Shown here piece by piece: positions 60,258 to 64,000 of a stretch of 64,000 bases of DNA (positions are counted from its first letter, which is position 1; each line of letters opens with the position of its first letter). A model generated the notes under the pieces. The model had not been told where the DNA came from. It saw only the letters and a program-made list of their open reading frames with translations, and ran no database searches. The DNA comes from Marinoscillum sp040218045 (GTDB lineage Bacteria > Bacteroidota > Bacteroidia > Cytophagales > Cyclobacteriaceae). Position numbers and translations under genes: made by a program. Location: positions 1 through 64,000 of the forward strand of contig JAVJQA010000012.1 in NCBI GenBank assembly GCA_040218045.1. Reading direction: 5' to 3'.

Positions 60258-61154
60258 ATGAAAAACTTTGTCCGGGATACTATTCTGTGTTCCATCTTCA
60301 TCTTTGGTCTCATAGGCCTGTTTGGCAGTGTAACCTATTTCAAAATATTTGATGTATTTGATCCGATCGGGGATATGTTCTCAGATTTCGAGATGAGTGA
60401 TCTGGTCATGTCGCAGCTTAGAGTGGCACCACCGGCCAGTGACGATATTGTGGTAGTAAACATAGCCAACGCCAACCGTGAGGAGATCGGTTATATGATC
60501 CAAATACTGGAACAGTACGAACCGGCGGTCATTGGTGTGGATGTAACCTTTGCTGCACCTAAGCCTTTTGCTGAAGATAGCGTTTTGATGTCTACTTTGG
60601 CGATGTATGACAATGTGGTGATTGGGAGTGAGCTTCGCTTGCCAAACATGGAGACCGGATTTTTTGATACACTTGTGGTGCCTCAGGAGCTACTTTCACA
60701 ATATGCAGAGTTTGGGTTTGTAAACCTGCTAACTGCTGCCGCCAATCAGGACGACACAAAAGCTTGTCGTGAGTTTCTTGCCCGTGAAACTGTGGAAGAT
60801 TTAGAAGATGAGCAGTACTCGTTTGCAGTGAAACTGGCGCAATTCAAAAATCCGCAGGTGACACAAAAATTTCTGGATCGGGGAAACAAGATAGAAACGA
60901 TCAATTACAAGGGAAATGTCATGGATTTTGGTCGGTCCGAGTTTGGTACAAGATATTTTGTGCTTGATATCCATGAGGTGTTTAATGAGTCCTTTAGTGG
61001 GGATTTGCTTAATGATAAGGTGGTGATCATGTGTTACTTAGGGGCATACATTGGAGACCTTCAGACGAGAACTGATCTTTATTTCACTCCGCTCAATAAA
61101 AAATATGTAGGTAAATCAGAGCCTGACATGTTTGGTGGGGGTGATCCATGCTAA
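60258..61154 (+). pseudogene. CHASE2-domain sensor protein, N-terminal part, frameshifted
   Basis: N-terminal and sensory part of one gene that continues in the next frame at 61132. Helix at about 10-30 (SIFIFGLIGLFGSVTYF) and an extracytoplasmic CHASE2 domain (about 50-290) with DIVVVNIANANREE, PAVIGVDVTFAAPKP and VVIMCYLGAYIGD. Reading stops shortly after EPDMFGG at a run of five G (61137-61141). With four G the frame would go on as GVIHANTV, the normal CHASE2 end. So either the genome has lost this gene by a +1 insertion or the base count in the run is a sequencing error. An in-frame TTG at 60243 could add five residues. Confidence 0.8.
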
Positions 61155-61521
61155 TACAGTTTCCATGATTCTAGAGGAAGATTACATTGACTCTATGTCG
61201 TCAAGAATGGGTGTGACCCTGGCGATACTCATGTGTCTGATTAACGTTTTTTGCTTCAAGTTTGTCTACGGAGCACTGCCCAAATGGTATGACGGAATCA
61301 CTAAACTCATCCAGTTGATCCAGGTTTTCGCACTTATTACCTTAATGATAGTATTATTCAATGCTTACAATTATAAGGTGGACTTTACCTTAATGATCAT
61401 CGTAATCCTTCTTTCAGGAGATGCTATTGAAGTGTATCATGGAGTGGTGAAGAATTTATTTTCCCGAAGAGAACGTGCAAGTCTTTTCAAGGTCAATTGG
61501 GATTTTCTGAAAGGTCAGTGA
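61132..61521 (+). pseudogene. CHASE2-domain sensor protein, C-terminal part after the frameshift
   Basis: Continuation of the gene beginning at 60258. It opens with VGVIHANTVSMILE, the motif that closes CHASE2 domains, followed by three membrane helices (about residues 28-45, 60-80 and 83-100) and a basic tail (NLFSRRERASLFKV) ending after about 30 residues. No kinase, cyclase or phosphatase output domain is attached, so even the repaired 420-residue protein would be a sensor without output. As an independent gene it has only a TTG start and no ribosome-binding context. Converges on pabB with a 7-base overlap. Confidence 0.78.
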
Positions 61522-62480
61522 ATAGGTAGGTAGACTTTGTCAATAATTTCCTGATATTCCTTATCCGCTATGCTGAATGAAGTGATGCCCCCTCCACTTT
61601 TATAGACAAGTTGTCCTTCCTGGTTTTCAACAAAACGGATCATTACGCCGGAATCCAGGTTTTCTCCATCAAATACACCACAAACTCCTGTGTAAAATTG
61701 TCTATTATAGTGCTCTGCTTCTTCAATGATTTGGATGGTTTGCTTTTTAGGAGCTCCGGATATACTGCCGGCTGGAAGCAACTTGTAAAAAAGTGTGCCC
61801 AATTCATTTAGATAGTTTTCTGGCAGGTTACCTCTAATTTCCGAACTCACCTGCAAGAGTTTCTTTTCATGCGTTTTTACCTCGCTGATGAACCGAAATT
61901 TTGTTACAGTTACATTGGTGGCTATTTGACTCAGGTCATTTCGAATGAGATCAACAATTGTCACATGCTCCGCCATTTCTTTTGGGTCTTGCAGGATTTT
62001 TTGTTCAGCTTCAGGAATTCCCGCATCAATAGTGCCTTTCATAGGGTAGGAAAAGATCCGGCCATCCCTGATTTTAACGAATGTCTCTGGTGAGAAGACC
62101 ACAAATCGATCAGTATATCTCAATTTGTATTTTGCCCGGCTCAAATTATAAATCTCCTGTAATGACAGGTTGGTTTGGATCGGCGTTTGGAAAGTCAGGT
62201 TGACGAGGTAGGAGTTGCCATAATTAATGGCGTTGACCACTCGCTCAAACGAGGCATTAAAAACTGATCTCGCTGGAGGGTTTTTAGAAAATGTAAAAGG
62301 CCGATCAGAGTGGCCACCAGAAAGCTGATCCGTAATTTCAAACTGTAATTCATCAGGTGTGATCTCATCGAGTGGTTTGATCCAGGTTTGAGTCGCCAAA
62401 AAATCTGTGAAAAAGAAAAATGGGATCCTGTTTGATCCCAGTTTGTTCATTTGTTCTATGGCAGCACTTTGTTCAAGCAT
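61515..62480 (-). CDS. pabB: Aminodeoxychorismate synthase component I
   Basis: Converts chorismate and ammonia to 4-amino-4-deoxychorismate for folate. 321 residues, the short PabB form lacking much of the N-terminal domain. Chorismate-binding signatures: YLVNLTFQTPI, FSPETFVKI, the PMKGTID motif (with the PIKGT lysine characteristic of PabB), DLIRNDLSQIA, FYKLLPAGSISGAPK and the closing YTGVCGVFDGENLDSGVMIRF. Ammonia would come from a PabA glutaminase that is not in the window. Overlaps the DUF6787 gene by 8 bases. With the PabC-like gene and folP it covers the p-aminobenzoate to dihydropteroate route. Confidence 0.92.
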   Translation of the reverse strand: MLEQSAAIEQMNKLGSNRIPFFFFTDFLATQTWIKPLDEITPDELQFEITDQLSGGHSDRPFTFSKNPPARSVFNASFERVVNAINYGNSYLVNLTFQTPIQTNLSLQEIYNLSRAKYKLRYTDRFVVFSPETFVKIRDGRIFSYPMKGTIDAGIPEAEQKILQDPKEMAEHVTIVDLIRNDLSQIATNVTVTKFRFISEVKTHEKKLLQVSSEIRGNLPENYLNELGTLFYKLLPAGSISGAPKKQTIQIIEEAEHYNRQFYTGVCGVFDGENLDSGVMIRFVENQEGQLVYKSGGGITSFSIADKEYQEIIDKVYLPIH

Positions 62481-62778
62481 CTTTCTTTTTACCAGTCATT
62501 CGACTGATCATTCGTTTTTCGAACTGCCAGAAAAATTGGAATTGGCCAAAGACCAATCCGTAACAAAGTAAGATGACATTGTAAACCGGAAAGATGAGTA
62601 TCCAGTAACCAATACTAAACCAAAGTGTACGCTCTCCATCGTCTAAGAAAAAGTCCTGAACAGGCTTTTTCAAAAACATCACCGTAAATCCTGTGCATGC
62701 AAAAACAACCAGTACAAGCATGACTTGCAGTCCGTTTTTTAGGTTCCAGCGTTCTTGGAGTTTATCGATCCAGCTCAT
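62473..62778 (-). CDS. DUF6787-like small membrane protein
   Basis: 101-102 residues from ATG 62778 (SWIDKLQERWNLKN). Two membrane helices: about 17-37 (VMLVLVVFACTGFTVMFL) and about 55-78 (SIGYWILIFPVYNVILLCYG), followed by FWQFEKRMISRMTGKKK, a basic cytoplasmic tail. This is a Bacteroidota-typical small membrane protein (DUF6787 by memory); function unknown. A longer reading from 62871 lies inside the pseudouridine synthase gene and is not credible. Overlaps that gene by 17 bases and pabB by 8, so all three are co-transcribed. Confidence 0.75.
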   Translation of the reverse strand: MSWIDKLQERWNLKNGLQVMLVLVVFACTGFTVMFLKKPVQDFFLDDGERTLWFSIGYWILIFPVYNVILLCYGLVFGQFQFFWQFEKRMISRMTGKKKDA

Positions 62779-63448
62779 TGATGTTTTGTTGGAATTCGTA
62801 CCAGTGTGGTTTAGAAGTAAAGGTGATTGGCTCCTTCCGCACTGGATGTACAAAACTAATCTGAAAGGCATGTAAATGAATGCTTTTGTCAGGATTTGGC
62901 TCAGGAAATCCGTATTTCAAATCGCCTACAATCGGACATTTCATTTTAGCCAGCTGCACTCTTATTTGATGTGGGCGACCAGTCTTGGGCATCACTTTTA
63001 GTAGAGAGGTCGCTTTATCAGAGGCGACCATCTCATAAGACAACTCTGCTTCCTTACCATTTCCTGAAGGTTTGTTGTGGGCCTTCACGATGTTTCGGCT
63101 ACCATCTTTTACCAACCAGTGGATGAGGGTGTCGGCTGTGATTTCGGGTACACCTTTTACCACTGCCAGATAAGTTTTCTGAATTTGATCCTCTCGAAAG
63201 AGCTTGTTCATGCGCTCCAAAGCTTTCGAAGTACGTGCAAAAACAGTGATCCCACTAACAGGTCGGTCGATCCGATGTGTGGGATGGAGAAAGACATCTC
63301 CTGGTTTGTTGTACCTATCTTTTATGTAAGTGCGGCCCCAGTCAGTGAGTGTAGTATCACCTGTTTTATCCCCTTGTACCAGCCAGCCACTAGGCTTATC
63401 AAGTATCAAAAGATGATTGTCTTCGTAAATGACTTTGGGTGCCTTCAT
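62762..63448 (-). CDS. RluA-family pseudouridine synthase
   Basis: Isomerises uridine to pseudouridine in rRNA or tRNA. 228 residues, catalytic domain only with no S4 RNA-binding domain. Motif II with the catalytic aspartate D61 (HRIDRPVSGITVFAR), KTYLAVVKG, the family RPHQIRVQL motif and LHLHAF-type HLHAFQISF. Absence of S4 places it near the RluA/TruC group; the target position cannot be told from sequence. First gene of the small minus-strand unit with DUF6787 and pabB. Confidence 0.92.
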   Translation of the reverse strand: MKAPKVIYEDNHLLILDKPSGWLVQGDKTGDTTLTDWGRTYIKDRYNKPGDVFLHPTHRIDRPVSGITVFARTSKALERMNKLFREDQIQKTYLAVVKGVPEITADTLIHWLVKDGSRNIVKAHNKPSGNGKEAELSYEMVASDKATSLLKVMPKTGRPHQIRVQLAKMKCPIVGDLKYGFPEPNPDKSIHLHAFQISFVHPVRKEPITFTSKPHWYEFQQNINELDR

Positions 63449-63486
63449 ATTTGCAAAGGAAGGGATACTCTGCTAATTCGCATATA

Positions 63487-63505
63487 GATACTACCATTTA
63501 GTATC
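63487..63505 (+). promoter_or_regulatory. GATACTA / TAGTATC inverted repeat in the divergent promoter region
   Basis: GATACTA (63487-63493), spacer CCATT, TAGTATC (63499-63505), a perfect 7-base inverted repeat in the 81-base gap between the divergent RluA-type and Uma2 genes. It could be an operator; no exact TAnnTTTG box is present on either strand here. Confidence 0.4.
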
Positions 63506-63529
63506 AATAGTTGTTATTTTTAAAGTAGA

Positions 63530-64000
63530 ATGGAAACTGCTAAAATAGATCAAACAAAAGAATGGACTGTGGATGATTACCTCATGCTAGGCGATGATCT
63601 ATTGGCTCAATTAATCAATGGAGAGCTCATTATGTCACCAGCACCCAATACCAATCATCAGCGTGTTTTGCGTAGTTTGTTCAAAGTACTTGATGAATTA
63701 GCCCTCAACGGAGAACTATTTTTTGCACCAATAGATTTGTATGCAGATCGCACGAATGTGTTCCAGCCAGATTTGGTGTTTGTCGCAGAAGCTCAAAAAT
63801 CGATCATTACTGAGCGTGGCATTGAGGGTGCGCCAGCCTTGATTGTGGAGGTTGTGTCGCCCTCCAATAGTTTTGTGGACCGCAACCTGAAGAGGCATAA
63901 GTACCTGGAAATAGGCGTTGCGGAATACTGGATAGTTGACCCGGGTAACAAAACCCTTGAAATATACACCACTAACACGGATAAGCCATCACTCTATCTG
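63530..64000 (+). CDS. Uma2 family (DUF820) nuclease-fold protein, 3' end outside window
   Basis: 157 codons are visible and the frame is still open at the window end; the full family length is about 185-200. It has the Uma2/DUF820 layout of PD-(D/E)xK nuclease folds: YLMLGDD, then LINGELIMSPAPNTNHQRVL (residues about 29-48), QPDLVFVAE (D of the PD motif), ALIVEVVSPSN (E-V), and the closing KYLEIGVAEYWIVDPGNKTLEIY. Activity of Uma2 proteins is mostly uncharacterised, and many are isolated genes of transposon-like spread; I see no transposon ends here. It diverges from the RluA-type gene with a palindrome between. Confidence 0.9.
   Translation, partial: METAKIDQTKEWTVDDYLMLGDDLLAQLINGELIMSPAPNTNHQRVLRSLFKVLDELALNGELFFAPIDLYADRTNVFQPDLVFVAEAQKSIITERGIEGAPALIVEVVSPSNSFVDRNLKRHKYLEIGVAEYWIVDPGNKTLEIYTTNTDKPSLYL

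Noticed and set aside
62779..62871. Longer N-terminus for the DUF6787-like protein
   Set aside because: The added 31 residues are antisense-unrelated reading inside the pseudouridine synthase gene and do not look like a signal or membrane start.
1..64000. Mobile elements, prophage or CRISPR arrays
   Set aside because: No transposase, integrase, phage gene, terminal inverted repeats or regularly spaced repeats were found; gene order looks like stable core chromosome.

Overview
The window reads as core chromosome of a Bacteroidota bacterium, most likely a gliding or T9SS-bearing member of the Cytophagales/Fulvivirga-Roseivirga-Reichenbachiella type; this placement is inference from gene content, no search was run. 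Support: a full-length SprA (T9SS translocon) gene, a PorE-like OmpA protein, families that are largely restricted to Bacteroidota (BT_3928-like, DUF4292, DUF4837, DUF1599, DUF6787), split atp and gat operons, and several TAnnTTTG -7 promoter boxes, the signature of the Bacteroidota housekeeping sigma factor. I see no prophage, insertion sequence, CRISPR array or tRNA.

Layout. 1-120: 3' end of a 5S rRNA and its terminator, closing an rRNA operon. 166-7372: a PorE-like TPR/beta-propeller/OmpA protein followed by a 1404-residue exported TPR-CHAT (caspase-like) protein. 7371-10398 (minus): proS-nfeD-floA operon. 10526-13470: a secreted Ser/Arg-rich low-complexity protein and a FadL-like outer-membrane protein. 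13460-15596 (minus): DUF1599, a DoxX/BT_3928-like membrane protein and aroK, tightly overlapped. 15633-17425: folP-cdaA (folate synthesis, c-di-AMP synthesis) joined by a TTGA overlap. 17418-19912: kbl and a short-chain-dehydrogenase-type threonine dehydrogenase, divergently placed around a small conserved protein; together they turn threonine into glycine and acetyl-CoA.

20044-42836 is one long plus-strand run: enoyl-CoA hydratase, MOP flippase, sugar nucleotidyltransferase, TPR protein, DUF4292 lipoprotein, EnvC-like factor, tatA, gatA, mltD-like transglycosylase, DUF4837 lipoprotein, maeB, ruvA, sprA, gcvH, vanZ-like, tonB. Its theme is envelope building: surface sugars, lipoproteins, peptidoglycan remodelling and protein export. 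It ends at a strong terminator, which also faces the convergent minus-strand run plsC-gatC-polytopic TPR protein-hutH-hutU (50091 down to 42917).

50185-55564: an ABC-2 exporter pair, an orphan sensor kinase whose start codon lies in a 14-bp hairpin, and atpD-atpC. 55618-60039: an FtsX/MacB-type permease (minus), two SiaC-like (DUF1987) paralogues each with its own expression signals, and a PabC-like aminotransferase. 60258-64000: a CHASE2 sensor gene broken by one extra G, then pabB, a DUF6787 membrane protein, an RluA-type pseudouridine synthase (all minus) and a truncated-by-window Uma2 nuclease-fold gene.

The most interesting items are the envelope TPR-CHAT protein beside a PorE-like protein with an extra C-terminal barrel-like domain, the SiaC-like pair of which only one keeps the expected phospho-threonine, the TAAGTG half-site cluster in front of that pair, the frameshifted CHASE2 gene with no output domain, the unknown 955-residue polytopic TPR protein, and the hairpin that covers the sensor kinase start codon.
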